Shown here: piece after piece, positions 35,001 to 42,808 of the stretch
How positions within the stretch are numbered: the stretch's first letter is position 1
Layout of the letters: every line of letters begins with the position of its first letter
Source of the DNA: a virus
DNA: 43,400 nt
Strand: one strand, 5' to 3'
IMG/VR virus record: IMGVR_UViG_3300047557_001944
Location: 1-43,400 of that record
Notes under the pieces: model-generated
Seen by the model: only the letters and a program-made list of their open reading frames with translations
Databases searched by the model: none
What the model was told of the DNA's origin: nothing
Translations under genes and position numbers: made by a program

Positions 35001-38000
35001 GTAACAGCAACAGGTACTGTTCAGGGTACACAACTTATATCAACAGTAGCAACAGGAACATCACCATTAACTGTTTCTTCTACAACTCTTGTAACTAACT
35101 TAAATGCCGACTTACTTGATGGATGGAATTCAACTGGATATGTTCAATTAACAGAAGCATCAACAAACTGGAATAATTACCACCACCCTGGTGGACAATA
35201 TTATACTGCAGTTCATGGTGTTGCAAATAATCATAATAACTTTATACATGAAGGATTCTATCATGTAGATCCTAATGGTGGTGCAAATAATCCGACAAAT
35301 ACTTATGCTTATTTGAGAGTTCATAGACATTTGAATAGTAACTATGGACTTCAAATTCACTATCCATCTGGTGATGCTTCATATTATGAAATGAGGCAGG
35401 CATATGATAGTGCTGGTAGTAGACTTTGGACTTCTTGGTTCACATATCCTTCACTAGAAAGAAATAATACTTGGACTGGAGCACAGTTATTTACTGGAAA
35501 TATTGGAAACTCTCCAAGTGGTGCTACTAATGGTGTTTGGGTTGGACAAAGTGCTACTGGAGATGGACAAATTCAATTAATTGGAAATTCTTGTCAGATT
35601 GACTTCTCAAATGGAACTGAAGATTTTGACATGAGAATCATCAGAGCGGGTGATGATATTTTACAAATTAATGGTGGGGGACTTCATCTAGAAAATGATT
35701 TAAGATTAACAGGGACATCACCAACTATTGCTTTAATTGATACAGATCATGCAACTGCAAGTATTCATGTAAATTCAAATGTTTTTCATATTTTAAGAAA
35801 CTCTGCAGGTGCTGCTGGATGGAATGCAGTTGATGGAATATGGCCATTAACAATAAATCTTCTCAATAATGATGCAACTTTTGGAAGAACTGTTTATTCT
35901 GGTGCATATCAAAATGTAGCTCATTTTTCTGCAGACTGGAGAAATGATGGTGTAACAGCATTAAATGCATCTTACAACTATATAATGACTTCTGCAAATG
36001 ATACTGGACAGAAACTAGTAATGTTTGTAAACAGTTCTACAAGAACTACTGATGGTGGCGCAAATTCTGCAACGGTTAGAAATGATGGTGGACCTTTCAA
36101 TTTGGGAAGTAATTCTTATCAAACAACCATTTTTGGATCTAATACAATAGTTTCTGGTGCGTTGGGTGTAAACAGTCAAACTCCAACATCGGGATATGAG
36201 TTTGATGTAAATGGTGATGGAAGATTTGTTGGAAATCTTTGGGTATCAGCAGGAAATACTACTGGTGGTGGAATCATACTTGCTGATGATGGTGATATTG
36301 TAGATCTTAATGATGGTTATGCATCCATGAGATTTAGTCTTGGGGTTAGAATTTATAGTGGAAACAGAAGTGGTACTCCAGTCATTACTTTAGGTAATGA
36401 TGGTAATGTATCTGGTAATAGATTTATATCAACAGTAGCATCACCAACAGCACCATTAAGTGTTGCTTCTACATCTCTTGTAACTAACTTAAATGCTGAT
36501 TTACTTGATGGATATAATGTAGGAACTTCTGGGGGTACAATTCCACTCTTAAATGGTTCTAATACTTGGAGTTCTCAACAAACTTACAATACAAATATTT
36601 TCTTCAATTCTGGAACTGAAAGACAAATCATATTTAATAATGGAACTACAAACATTTATTATTATGGAAACTCTTCTTGGGTTGGAATGTATGATGGGAC
36701 AAATGGAAGACATGTTTGGTACTATGTACCTGCAGACAACAGATTTTATGTTGATAGAAGTGCCACTTTCAACTCTGATATTATAGTACCACAAAATAAT
36801 AATACTACAGGTGGTGGTATCAACTTTAATGGTGCTGGAAGTGCATTTATTCGTGGAAGAAACCAAGATGGTGCCAGCAGCACACTTTCAAACCTTCAAC
36901 TGCAATCTTGGTTTGGTATTGGTTTTGGACCATCAATTTCAGGACAAACTGTTCCAGTTGGTGAAAATGCTTTCTGGATTAATGTAAGAGATGGAAGTTG
37001 GGGTTCAAGAGGTGGTGGATCAATTGGAGGAGGTATTAGTGTTTCTGGTTCGGTTGGATTAACTGGAGAACTTGATTTTGGAGGAACTCCAAATGATAAG
37101 TACATAGATTTCTATACTAAAAATTCTGGTGGCACAAACTTTAATGCTACCTTTAGGTTAGTAAATCACGATTCTACATCATTTCATAATGCAATTGTAA
37201 TGCAAAGAGAGGGTGCTGTTCAACTATACCATAATAACTCTTTAAGATTTGATACTATAGTAGATGGGATCAGAATACAACAATCAACTGCTTACTGGAC
37301 TGGATTTGCTCCACAGAATAATTATGTTTCCGCATCTTTAGAAGGTGGTTGTTATATCGACTTTAGAAATGAATCTGGAGTACCTAAAGGAAGTATTCAT
37401 CATATTTTCCAAACTAATGGTGGTACAGAATTAAGATTCTATGTTACTGCAGACAGTGTTGCCAGAGGAACTGATAATAGAACTCAAATACTAGAGTTGC
37501 AGTCAAACTCAACTGCAGTATTTAATCAGAGTAAAGTTGGTCTTGGTGTTGCGCCAAACTTAGCAGCAGCATTTGGACAAAGAGCAGCAGCATTATGTCT
37601 TGGCGATAGCGATACTGGTATTGCTCAAAATGGAGATGGTCAATTAGAACTTTGGTCTAACAATACAGAAGTCATTAACATAGCATCAAACCAGGTTGAT
37701 ATCTATGATCCCACAGTAATATCATTTAATGGAAATCAGTTACTGATGTATCATAGTGGAACAACACCTACAGTTATCCACAGAAATGATTCTTTCGATT
37801 ATTATATTCTTCTTTCTAATGCTACTGCTGGAGCAACTGGTACTTGGAACACTCTAAGACCACTTGTAATTAATTTAACCAGTGGAGTTTTGAGGTCTGA
37901 TAATGGACAAGTTTTCACAGGAGGGACGAGAATTGGGGGCGCTGCTTCTCGTTCTAGTTCCGGATTAACTGCAGGATTTACAAATAATACTACATTTGCT

Positions 38001-39185
38001 GCTAATACTGATGTTGGAGATGGAGTTAGAACACTTTCTCTTGTAAATGAGAGCACCACTACAAATGCGATGAGTGTTCTTGCATTTAGAGTTAATCCTA
38101 GTAGTGCAAATGCTAATGCCATGTTGGACATGAAATTTGTCCAAACGGGTGCTACAAATACCTCAGCATTACATTATTCATTCAATCATAATAATAGTTG
38201 GGTAGATAGGTTTACAATTCTTTCTTCTGGAAATATTGGAATAGGAAAAACTAATCCAGGATCTATTTTAGATGTTAATGGAGAAGCAAGATTTACTTCA
38301 GATAATGCTATTGTTGCAACAGGAACTGCTGCAAGTGACGATGTTTGGGGGGGTTGTATTGAAATCAGAGAGATTAACCAAGTTGGTAATACTCAAACTG
38401 GATCTCCTTATGCCCCCGGTATTACATTCCACTGGGGAAGTGTAGCTGCATCTGCAATTAAGATGTATAATGATGGGTCTATTAGATTTATTTCTCAAGG
38501 ATCTACTGGTTCTACTTATAGACCAATTTATGCAAATCAATTTATATCTAACGTAGCAACAGGAACAGCACCATTAAGTGTTTCTTCTACAACTCTTGTA
38601 ACTAACTTAAATGCTGATTTACTTGATGGTATTGACTCTGGAAGAGTTATTTTTGGAGGTAACACAACTAAAGTTACTAATGTCTCCAATATTAATAGTG
38701 CTTTATCTTGTGGGTTTTATGATATTAATAATGGAACTGGAAGTCCCACAGCAGGTACTTGGCATCATGTGATTAACTCCAGACATAATAATGAAGGAAA
38801 TCATTATGCGATGCAAATTGCTGGAAATTTCTTTTCTGGTTCTGTTGGAGATTTATTTTATAGAGTTATTGATAACGGAACTCCAACTTCTTGGCATAGG
38901 ATATGGCACGCTGGTAATTCTTATACTTCTAAAGCTTGGGTTAGATTTTCTGGAACAACAATAAACGGTTCTGGTAATGTTTCTAGTGTTAATAATACAA
39001 GCACTGGAAATTATACTGTTAATTTTACTAGCGCACTTTCAAGCGCTAATTATTCAGCAGTATCAGATTCTTCAAGCACTACCGCTTCAAGAGTAACTGG
39101 ATATAATACAGGATCACTTAATTTAATTACTTATGATTCTGGTCTTGTAAATGCATCAACTGTTTCTGTTATAGTGATGTTATAA
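29091..39185 (+). CDS. Giant collagen-like tail fibre (3364 aa)
   Basis: A 45-residue N-terminus ([20 protein letters not shown]) leads into a collagen-like stalk (residues about 50-562, G-I-Q and G-T-Q triplets). The remaining 2800 residues are repeated fibre modules: many GIG(V/L/K)TNP turns, three (T)GTASQ-LQV-GGAY-I-S units, four copies of a [18 protein letters not shown] unit, an HGL-type module near 1553, and two knob-like segments. Those are near 2025-2130 ([27 protein letters not shown]) and near 3183-3285 ([36 protein letters not shown]), recalling pyocin-knob repeats. The C-terminus ([28 protein letters not shown]) is a common fibre ending. No S74 chaperone is present. Very probably a long receptor-recognition fibre. 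Confidence 0.85.
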   Translation: MEIEVDVSSTNISVDLSQGSNIEITSSSSGVDVGIPPSDDINVNALLPTGLQGFQGIQGFQGIQGIQGFQGIQGVQGIQGPQGTQGVQGIQGVQGQQGISGQSFNQGIQGIQGITGSQGIQGIQGNQGPQGIQGIQGIQGITGSQGIQGIQGTQGIQGPQGTQGTQGTLGLQGTQGNFGPQGVQGNQGVQGTQGNFGPQGVQGNQGVQGTQGNFGAQGIQGIQGTFGPQGVQGNTGIGSLGLQGIQGFQGIRGNGIQGIQGLSGVPGITGAQGSQGIQGPFGFVGNQGIQGRQGIQGIQGTTGIGSQGFQGIQGSQGLQGIQGSQGTQGIQGTQGIQGTQGIQGTQGIQGTQGTQGIQGTQGTQGIQGTQGTQGIQGTQGTQGIQGVQGIQGITGAGFQGIQGEQGIQGIQGSFGRQGIQGIQGRQGVQGNQGIQGIQGPQGIQGTQGIQGIQGSQGTQGIQGIQGIQGEIGTQGIQGTQGIQGPQGIQGTQGIQGIQGPQGTQGIQGIQGPQGTQGIQGIQGIQGIQGPQGTQGIQGPQGIQGTQGIQGIQGPQGTQGIIGPVAGSAGQVVYKDSSNNPTGSNNLTFDGSNLYVAGNITVGGTTAFLAVNELKVTDKDIVVGFTTNALNQEVSSDTTASSGGIAVASTEGTPLISMNSGGEITPDTYKQLMWFKSGSFTGLNTDAWIFNYGVGIGKTQINNGVRLAVGGMQVTDTTVSTQQLNVSGVSTISVNSSSDALRITQTGTGNALVVEDDTNPDATPFVVTGTGSVGIGITNPQQELHVYVGSGNADVRIQAGAASYMDAFHSSTTATYGLWGSSSTSRFVIGTNLAERFAIDASGNVGIGVTNPSNLLHISGSSGTLLRLDGGAGGTGTRDIFISEFNTATYGGIIRYNSEADLFTFGTVENSVVINAINVARTTGNVGIGYSSINSLAKLSVSGTTLINTNSLTGTASQTLQVTGGAYISSNLGVGVTNPGTALEIFGSGPHLRIASNATSGYGFIQLGRSATASQNWHFGSEGNNYLNFWNGIWGSGIGPLLSLYSAGSTTTHAVLINNQSLTGTASQPLQVNGGAYVSGNVGIGLTNPADKLHVSGTINATSDISLGGELNLYGVNNKYIDFYTNSGQAAHLRLVDSGSTSFHVGVRMIRDGATELWHNNAIRVTTTSSGLYAGGATLGSNVGDILTIGEFYHNNGNASYIRIVSTRTTTTQNWTGSSTKILNVTDVTSQGYIEFNPNGAESGIAFGQSSNEFARFLNNGNLGIGLTNPGQKLDVSGSIRASSQLISTVATGTAPLSVSSTTLVTNLNADLLDGKNTGTSGNTIPLLDGINTWGGIQSFTSQLNVDYVTNETNAHIFVRGSSGDLSREGKIRLGGTFGSGTDTATRLIASLRAGFSGGTWGTEYLDFYLNNATNDSTSDDYQGRVMRLGYGGQTWLTGTADPVLRVVQGTASSGRWVIRAETTGITNDTGIYQDASNNMQFAARDGSGTLRLVLDTNNTSGSYLNTTAGFSIGKNTTTSGYTDLGTNLRIGVHSKAGTYSMSGTTTVTVTCTNHGLTTGDSVYIDFTSGTAVDNYFNQVTVTNANVFTVTAGGALTTSGNCTIYPETQLRFTGVFGDGGNTYDHTVISDRLYGAVDRAELLIFKGNDGGTSIQDNIRLAASGDIYFHAGAGTLAYNGYINSFGNSVASSTVSILASGLVGAGTVSPSTRLEVFNTATSGHLTLAANDASASDQTGIDLDWRVKDQGHVVGRIRSYYTSSLSGGSGGLRLFTRNVGTLGEVIRLQPDGAVGIGVSSPIRRLHLAQNTAAEFIIEQLDGRPNFRKWNFVADAGNSLTTGNFYLRLLNDAGNATSKTFWSITGSTNTHFLYDGLVINTGSTTGTSNQNLQVSGGAYISDNVGIGVTNPAFKLDVNGTVGIRNTLGISESGGSGNRLLISTSGSSAIFNQNDNSNIVFQTSGATRFTISHTTGNVTATGTVQGTQLISTVATGTSPLTVSSTTLVTNLNADLLDGWNSTGYVQLTEASTNWNNYHHPGGQYYTAVHGVANNHNNFIHEGFYHVDPNGGANNPTNTYAYLRVHRHLNSNYGLQIHYPSGDASYYEMRQAYDSAGSRLWTSWFTYPSLERNNTWTGAQLFTGNIGNSPSGATNGVWVGQSATGDGQIQLIGNSCQIDFSNGTEDFDMRIIRAGDDILQINGGGLHLENDLRLTGTSPTIALIDTDHATASIHVNSNVFHILRNSAGAAGWNAVDGIWPLTINLLNNDATFGRTVYSGAYQNVAHFSADWRNDGVTALNASYNYIMTSANDTGQKLVMFVNSSTRTTDGGANSATVRNDGGPFNLGSNSYQTTIFGSNTIVSGALGVNSQTPTSGYEFDVNGDGRFVGNLWVSAGNTTGGGIILADDGDIVDLNDGYASMRFSLGVRIYSGNRSGTPVITLGNDGNVSGNRFISTVASPTAPLSVASTSLVTNLNADLLDGYNVGTSGGTIPLLNGSNTWSSQQTYNTNIFFNSGTERQIIFNNGTTNIYYYGNSSWVGMYDGTNGRHVWYYVPADNRFYVDRSATFNSDIIVPQNNNTTGGGINFNGAGSAFIRGRNQDGASSTLSNLQLQSWFGIGFGPSISGQTVPVGENAFWINVRDGSWGSRGGGSIGGGISVSGSVGLTGELDFGGTPNDKYIDFYTKNSGGTNFNATFRLVNHDSTSFHNAIVMQREGAVQLYHNNSLRFDTIVDGIRIQQSTAYWTGFAPQNNYVSASLEGGCYIDFRNESGVPKGSIHHIFQTNGGTELRFYVTADSVARGTDNRTQILELQSNSTAVFNQSKVGLGVAPNLAAAFGQRAAALCLGDSDTGIAQNGDGQLELWSNNTEVINIASNQVDIYDPTVISFNGNQLLMYHSGTTPTVIHRNDSFDYYILLSNATAGATGTWNTLRPLVINLTSGVLRSDNGQVFTGGTRIGGAASRSSSGLTAGFTNNTTFAANTDVGDGVRTLSLVNESTTTNAMSVLAFRVNPSSANANAMLDMKFVQTGATNTSALHYSFNHNNSWVDRFTILSSGNIGIGKTNPGSILDVNGEARFTSDNAIVATGTAASDDVWGGCIEIREINQVGNTQTGSPYAPGITFHWGSVAASAIKMYNDGSIRFISQGSTGSTYRPIYANQFISNVATGTAPLSVSSTTLVTNLNADLLDGIDSGRVIFGGNTTKVTNVSNINSALSCGFYDINNGTGSPTAGTWHHVINSRHNNEGNHYAMQIAGNFFSGSVGDLFYRVIDNGTPTSWHRIWHAGNSYTSKAWVRFSGTTINGSGNVSSVNNTSTGNYTVNFTSALSSANYSAVSDSSSTTASRVTGYNTGSLNLITYDSGLVNASTVSVIVML
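29238..30777 (+). repeat. Collagen-like coding repeat of the 3364-aa fibre
   Basis: At most about 170 triplets with short interruptions (GQSFNQG, GIGSLG, GNGIQG). Long near-identical blocks occur, for example the paired units around 29623-29730 and the GTQGTQGIQ blocks at 30110-30240. Confidence 0.9.
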
Positions 39186-39219
39186 TTATTAATATATAAT
39201 AAATTACTATTTTTTTAAT

Positions 39220-39486
39220 ATGACAGATAAATTAATAATTTACCCACAAGAAAATAATACAATTTCAATATTGATTCCTACTGGAGAACTTCCAATTGAT
39301 GATGTTTGTCTTAAAGATGTTCCAGATGGAATACCTTATATTTTAATAAATAAATCAGATTTGCCAAACGATTGGATTTATAGAAATGCTTGGGATGCAG
39401 ATTTCTCAAATCCAGATGGTTATGGTATTGGTTCAGAAAAATGGATGGAACTAAAAAACAATCAAAAGGAGGAAAATATTTTATGA
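39220..39486 (+). CDS. Small fibre-linked protein, 88 aa
   Basis: Begins MTDKLIIYPQENNTISILIPTGELPIDDVCLKDVPDG and contains IPYILINKSDLPNDWIYRNAWDADF. The VP-x-G-x-PY-xI-x-x-xDLP-xD-x-x-(F/Y)RNAW pattern is a recurrent small protein beside phage tail-fibre and tail-assembly genes. Its function is not established. It starts 35 bases after the giant fibre and overlaps the next gene by four bases (ATGA). Their co-occurrence suggests a joint role in fibre assembly. No strong late promoter directly precedes it, so it may be read through from the giant fibre. Confidence 0.65.
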   Translation: MTDKLIIYPQENNTISILIPTGELPIDDVCLKDVPDGIPYILINKSDLPNDWIYRNAWDADFSNPDGYGIGSEKWMELKNNQKEENIL

Positions 39487-39761
39487 TTAAAATAAATGTA
39501 GAGAAAGCGAAAGAGATTCATAAAGACATTATTAGGCAAGTAAGAAATCCTTTACTAGAAAAGAAAGATATTGAATTTATGAGAAGTTTGGAATCTGGAG
39601 ATCTTGAAAGAATGGATCAAATTAAAGAAGAAAAACAAAAACTTCGTGATGTTACTAAAATTGTTGATAATGTAGAAATTAATGAGAATAATGCAATAGA
39701 AGCAACTCAACAATTAAAGCAAGTATGGGATTCTTCTATTCTTGGTGATAATCCATTATAA
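39483..39761 (+). CDS. Small helical tail-assembly-type protein, 92 aa
   Basis: The ATG at 39483 is chosen because AAAGGAGG (39465-39472) precedes it by ten bases. The frame is open further upstream, but that part is the shadow of the previous gene. The product (MIKINVEKAKEIHKDIIRQVRNPLLEKKDIEFMRSLESGD, then QIKEEKQKLRDVTKIVDN) is helical. It matches a frequent small phage protein with a KEIHK-x-x-IRxxRxPLLExxDxExMRALExGD core found beside tail genes. The role is probably in tail or fibre assembly and is unproven. Its stop lies within the consensus late promoter of the next gene. Confidence 0.7.
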   Translation: MIKINVEKAKEIHKDIIRQVRNPLLEKKDIEFMRSLESGDLERMDQIKEEKQKLRDVTKIVDNVEINENNAIEATQQLKQVWDSSILGDNPL

Positions 39762-39764
39762 ATA
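39757..39764 (+). promoter_or_regulatory. Late promoter, exact TATAAATA
   Basis: An exact match to the T4 late consensus, 35 bases before the ATG at 39800. It contains the upstream gene's TAA stop (39759-39761). Confidence 0.7.
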
Positions 39765-39799
39765 ACTAAGTATTTCAACCATTAGTTTTCGATTCTATT

Positions 39800-40030
39800 A
39801 TGTCTGAACAAAATAATGTAACCGAGCAGCAATCACATCTTCAAAGTGCTGTAACTCAACAACAAAAAATTGTAGATGAAATTAATTCTCTAAGCAATCA
39901 GTTAGTAATTAAAAGAGAGCAAGCAACTAAACTACAAGGTATTATTGAATATCTAAATGGTATTGGAGTAAAACTACCTGAAAATACTGAAGTTTCACCA
40001 GAATTTACTTCTGAAGATCCTAATAGCTAA
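39800..40030 (+). CDS. Small coiled-coil virion or assembly protein, 76 aa
   Basis: MSEQNNVTEQQSHLQSAVTQQQKIVDEINSLSNQLVIKREQATKLQGIIEYLNGIGVKL is a nearly continuous coiled coil with an acidic disordered tail. Short proteins with this QQQ-x-I-x-EIN-x-L-x-x-Q-L-x-x-KRE-x-A-x-K-x-QG-x-IEYL pattern recur among cyanophage late genes; no function is assigned that I know of. It has its own exact-consensus late promoter. A short inverted repeat (AAGATA/TATCTT, 40033-40049) follows the stop and could end the late transcript. Confidence 0.6.
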   Translation: MSEQNNVTEQQSHLQSAVTQQQKIVDEINSLSNQLVIKREQATKLQGIIEYLNGIGVKLPENTEVSPEFTSEDPNS

Positions 40031-40032
40031 TT

Positions 40033-40049
40033 AAGATATAATTTATCTT
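40033..40049 (+). terminator. Weak inverted repeat after the 76-aa gene
   Basis: AAGATA and TATCTT pair with a five-base loop two bases after the stop codon. No T-tract follows, so it is at best a weak end or stabiliser of the fibre-cluster transcript. Confidence 0.3.
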
Positions 40050-40095
40050 CAAACCTGACAGAGTGATTCTAGATAACTTTTGATATTGTGTCAAG

Positions 40096-40124
40096 TTGAC
40101 AGATAAATTTTTTTATAATATAAT
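40096..40124 (+). promoter_or_regulatory. Consensus sigma70 promoter (TTGACA-17-TATAAT)
   Basis: TTGACA at 40096-40101 and TATAAT at 40119-40124 are both exact matches and are separated by exactly 17 bases. Initiation is expected near 40131. This is the strongest host-type promoter in the window and stands alone in an otherwise late-promoter region. Confidence 0.85.
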
Positions 40125-40130
40125 ATTAAA

Positions 40131-40231
40131 GTCTTAGATTCTTTGTATCTTTGAGAATCCAAGACCCGTTCAAGGTGGTGGGACGGTTTACAAGGTGGAA
40201 CACAGAGGGGTATTTTTACCCCTCTTTTTTT
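40131..40231 (+). ncRNA. Predicted structured small RNA of about 100 nt
   Basis: Bounded by the consensus promoter and an intrinsic terminator, this interval has no ATG-initiated frame of useful length. Stem 1 begins at the predicted +1: GTCTT (40131) pairs with AAGAC (40161), and GATTCT (40137) with AGAATC (40154), across an A/C mismatch. Stem 2 is CCGTTC (40166-40171) with GGACGG (40181-40186), including one G-U pair, exposing AAGGTGGTG. CAAGGTGG recurs at 40191-40198, in a second largely single-stranded region. The third element is the terminator stem. Possible roles: a trans-acting phage sRNA, a decoy exposing Shine-Dalgarno-like AAGGUGG, or a leader attenuator for the genes downstream. 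Existence well supported by signals; function unknown. Confidence 0.72.
40204..40231 (+). terminator. Strong intrinsic terminator
   Basis: AGAGGGGTA (40204-40212) and TACCCCTCT (40217-40225) form a perfect 9-bp stem with a TTTT loop, followed by six T residues. It ends the small RNA transcript and is followed without a gap by a late promoter. Confidence 0.9.
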
Positions 40232-40238
40232 ATAAATA
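40231..40238 (+). promoter_or_regulatory. Late promoter, exact TATAAATA, for the HNH gene
   Basis: An exact late consensus begins at the last T of the terminator tract and lies 24 bases before the HNH ATG. Just downstream, AGGGCAC (40241-40247) and GTACCCT (40253-40259) can pair with one mismatch, placing a hairpin directly before the start codon. Confidence 0.68.
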
Positions 40239-40262
40239 ATAGGGCACAGAGTGTACCCTATT

Positions 40263-40553
40263 ATGAGTAATGTAGAAAAATACAGAAAAAATCAATACGA
40301 ATATATTCTCTCCAAAAAAAGAGTTCCTTGTTCAGACTGTGGTGGGTTATTTCCTGAAGTTTGTATGGATTTTCATCATTTAGATGAAGAAACAAAGGAA
40401 AATTCTTTAAAAAAATGGAGAACATCTATGTCTGGTAGAATGCGTAGATGGAGTAAAAAAAGAATTGATGAAGAATTGGAAAAATGTGTAGTTATATGTG
40501 CTAACTGTCACCGTATTAGACATTTTAAGATTGATAACCAGGACACTCCCTGA
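40263..40553 (+). CDS. Free-standing HNH homing-type endonuclease
   Basis: The ATG at 40263 gives a 96-aa basic protein; an in-frame GTG four codons upstream falls in the leader hairpin and is less likely. HNH landmarks: VPCSDCGGLFPE near residue 20, CMDFHHLDEETKE near 34 (metal-binding His pair), a basic stretch RMRRWSKKRIDEEL, and CVVICANCHRIRHF near 76-88. It is probably a mobile DNA-cleaving element placed between the small RNA unit and the CobT-like gene. It has an exact late promoter, so expression late in infection is expected. It shares the layout of the HNH protein at 11392 but differs in most residues. No intron boundaries are visible. Confidence 0.85.
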   Translation: MSNVEKYRKNQYEYILSKKRVPCSDCGGLFPEVCMDFHHLDEETKENSLKKWRTSMSGRMRRWSKKRIDEELEKCVVICANCHRIRHFKIDNQDTP

Positions 40554-40621
40554 ACTGTCCCTTTAATCTCCCAAAGACCCCTTTTTTCTTGTATGATACT
40601 AGAAGTTCAAAAGCACACCGT

Positions 40622-42808
40622 ATGTCCGTCAATCTAGAAGTCAAAGGATCACTCGCAAAGTGTCTTGCGACTGAGAACCTGATTGTTGAGCACAAGAAAG
40701 TTCCGACTGCTTGCTTTGACGTTGATCGTCGTGTTCTGACTCTTCCTACCTGGGATAGAGCATCTGCGACTGTGTATGACCTTCTTGTTGGACACGAAGT
40801 TGGTCACGCACTGTTCACCGACAATATTGACTGGACAGAAGAATATCCTGAAGTTCCCAAAGATTTTGTGAACGTTGTTGAGGATGTTCGTGTAGAACGT
40901 CTGATGAAGAAAAAGTATCCTGGTCTTTCTAAGACTTTCTACAACGGTTATAATGAACTGAATGATCAAGACTTCTTCTCTACGAAAGATGAAGATCTCA
41001 ATAAACTCTCGTTTATTGACCGCATCAATATGTACTTCAAGATTGGTGCATTCCATAACATCGAGTTCAACGATGATGAGAACGAGTTTCTGACTCGTAT
41101 CAGTAAAGTTGAAACCTTCAAAGAAGTTCTTGATATTTCTCGGGAACTTGTGGAGTATCTGAAGTATCGTCGGGAACAACTTCCTGAGATGCCTTCTAAC
41201 GTTCCTATGTCCGATGAGATGGGAAGTGGTCAGGAAGTAGAACTCCCTCAGGATCAATCTACTAATCAACCTGGTCAATCTGAAATGGAGTCTCAACCCT
41301 CCGAACAGGAAGACGGTGAACTGAATCGTACTGAAGCACCTACGGGTGAGAAGATGGATTCAGAGGGGAATGGTATGGATAACCAAAACGGTAGGGATGC
41401 TAGTAATAAGCACGGTGATCTTGAAGATGAACTGAAGTCTAAGACTTCTCGTTCCTTTGATGAGAAGTCCCAAAATTTGGTGGATAAGTTTGCTCAGGAG
41501 ACTGCTTATGTGGAACTGCCTGAAGTTATCCTTGAGAACGTTGTTATTCCTAATGAATGGGTACATCAGAAGTGCTCTGAGTTTTACAACAACGCACAAG
41601 AATCTGATGGTTATGGTACTTGGTGGAAAGAATCCCTGAAGATTTGTGTTCAAGAATACAAAGAATTCAAGAAAACTGCAGAGAAAGAAGTCTCTTATCT
41701 CGTAAAAGAGTTTGAGTGTAAGAAGTCTGCAGATCAGTATGCCCGTGCTAGCACTGCTCGCACTGGTGTTCTGGACACTCAGAAACTGCATACCTATAAG
41801 TTCAACGAAGACCTGTTCAAGAAAGTATCTGTAATTCCTGATGGTAAGAATCACGGTCTGGTCTTTATTCTTGACTGGTCTGGTTCGATGCAGGATTGGA
41901 TTCTCGATACCTGTAAGCAACTTTTCAGTTTGATTTGGTTCTGCCGAAAGGTGAACATTCCCTTTGAGGTGTATGCTTTCACTCTGGATTGCAATTCTTA
42001 TGTTGAACTGCAACCAAATCATCCCCAAACTTTCAAGAAAGTAAAGGATGTAATTGCACTGGAATCTTCTTTCCGACTGATGAATTTCTTCACCAGCAGC
42101 GTGAGCAATCGTGTTCTTGAAGAGCAGATGCAAAATGTCTGGAAGTGTGCTTACTCTTTCCAGAAACGTGCGATTGGTTCTCCTCGTCATATGGACCTTT
42201 CTGGTTCTCCTATCGGTGAATCCATCATCTGTCTGCATAAAATTATCCCTCACTTCCAGCAGAAAAATAAACTGCAGAAGGTGAATGTGGTATTCCTGAC
42301 TGATGGTGAAGGTTATGTTAATGCTGCAACCAAAGAAAAGAAGAATGGACGGGGGGAAACGTTTGTTGGTTTCACTAAATACAACAAAACAAATCTCCGT
42401 GATCGTAAAACTGGTCGAATCTATTCCAGTTATGACTATGGAAACTTCCCTGTCTATGCAAAGGTTCTGCTGCAATCTGTGAAGGACCGTTTCCCTATGG
42501 TGAATCTGGTTAACTTCAGGATTACTCCTTCCCGTGAGTTCCAGAACTGCTATCGTTGGTACGGGAATGACTACAACGAGTATGAAACTGCTAAGAAGAA
42601 ATTCAACAAAGATAGTTTCATCACCTTCAAGAACACTGGTTTCGACCAATTTAATGTGATTGCATCCAATACTCTTTCTCAAGATGAATCCTTTGAGGTG
42701 CAGGAAGGTGCTTCTAAGGCACAAATCAAGACAGCATTCTCCAAGATGCTGAATAAGAAAAAGACCAATAAGAAACTTCTCAGTGAGTTTATTGGTATGA
42801 TTGCATAA
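40622..42808 (+). CDS. cobT: Phage CobT-like protein: HExxH metallopeptidase-like motif and VWA domain
   Basis: This 728-aa protein starts at the ATG at 40622 (MSVNLEVKGSLAKCLATENL), the typical start of cyanophage CobT-like proteins; a TTG 33 bases upstream is rejected. Residues 58-62 are HEVGH within LLVGHEVGHALFTD, a zinc-metallopeptidase-type motif. A long acidic, Gln/Ser-rich linker covers about 200-265. A VWA domain begins near 410 with MIDAS motif D418-W-S420-G-S422 (FILDWSGSM) and later VFLTDGEG. CobT normally partners the AAA+ protein CobS in cobalt insertion. In phages the pair may instead act as a MoxR/VWA-type chaperone or protease complex (inference). No cobS lies in the window. 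TATGAT at 40592 could be a weak -10. G/C and codon use differ clearly from the fibre genes. Confidence 0.85.
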   Translation: MSVNLEVKGSLAKCLATENLIVEHKKVPTACFDVDRRVLTLPTWDRASATVYDLLVGHEVGHALFTDNIDWTEEYPEVPKDFVNVVEDVRVERLMKKKYPGLSKTFYNGYNELNDQDFFSTKDEDLNKLSFIDRINMYFKIGAFHNIEFNDDENEFLTRISKVETFKEVLDISRELVEYLKYRREQLPEMPSNVPMSDEMGSGQEVELPQDQSTNQPGQSEMESQPSEQEDGELNRTEAPTGEKMDSEGNGMDNQNGRDASNKHGDLEDELKSKTSRSFDEKSQNLVDKFAQETAYVELPEVILENVVIPNEWVHQKCSEFYNNAQESDGYGTWWKESLKICVQEYKEFKKTAEKEVSYLVKEFECKKSADQYARASTARTGVLDTQKLHTYKFNEDLFKKVSVIPDGKNHGLVFILDWSGSMQDWILDTCKQLFSLIWFCRKVNIPFEVYAFTLDCNSYVELQPNHPQTFKKVKDVIALESSFRLMNFFTSSVSNRVLEEQMQNVWKCAYSFQKRAIGSPRHMDLSGSPIGESIICLHKIIPHFQQKNKLQKVNVVFLTDGEGYVNAATKEKKNGRGETFVGFTKYNKTNLRDRKTGRIYSSYDYGNFPVYAKVLLQSVKDRFPMVNLVNFRITPSREFQNCYRWYGNDYNEYETAKKKFNKDSFITFKNTGFDQFNVIASNTLSQDESFEVQEGASKAQIKTAFSKMLNKKKTNKKLLSEFIGMIA

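Noticed and set aside
40031-40621. Cobalamin riboswitch upstream of the CobT-like gene
   Set aside because: No B12-box (GCCACTG-type) is present, and the structured RNA is separated from cobT by a terminator and an HNH gene.
40589-40621. TTG-initiated extension of the CobT-like protein
   Set aside because: The family N-terminus begins at the ATG at 40622, and the upstream bases include a possible -10 element.
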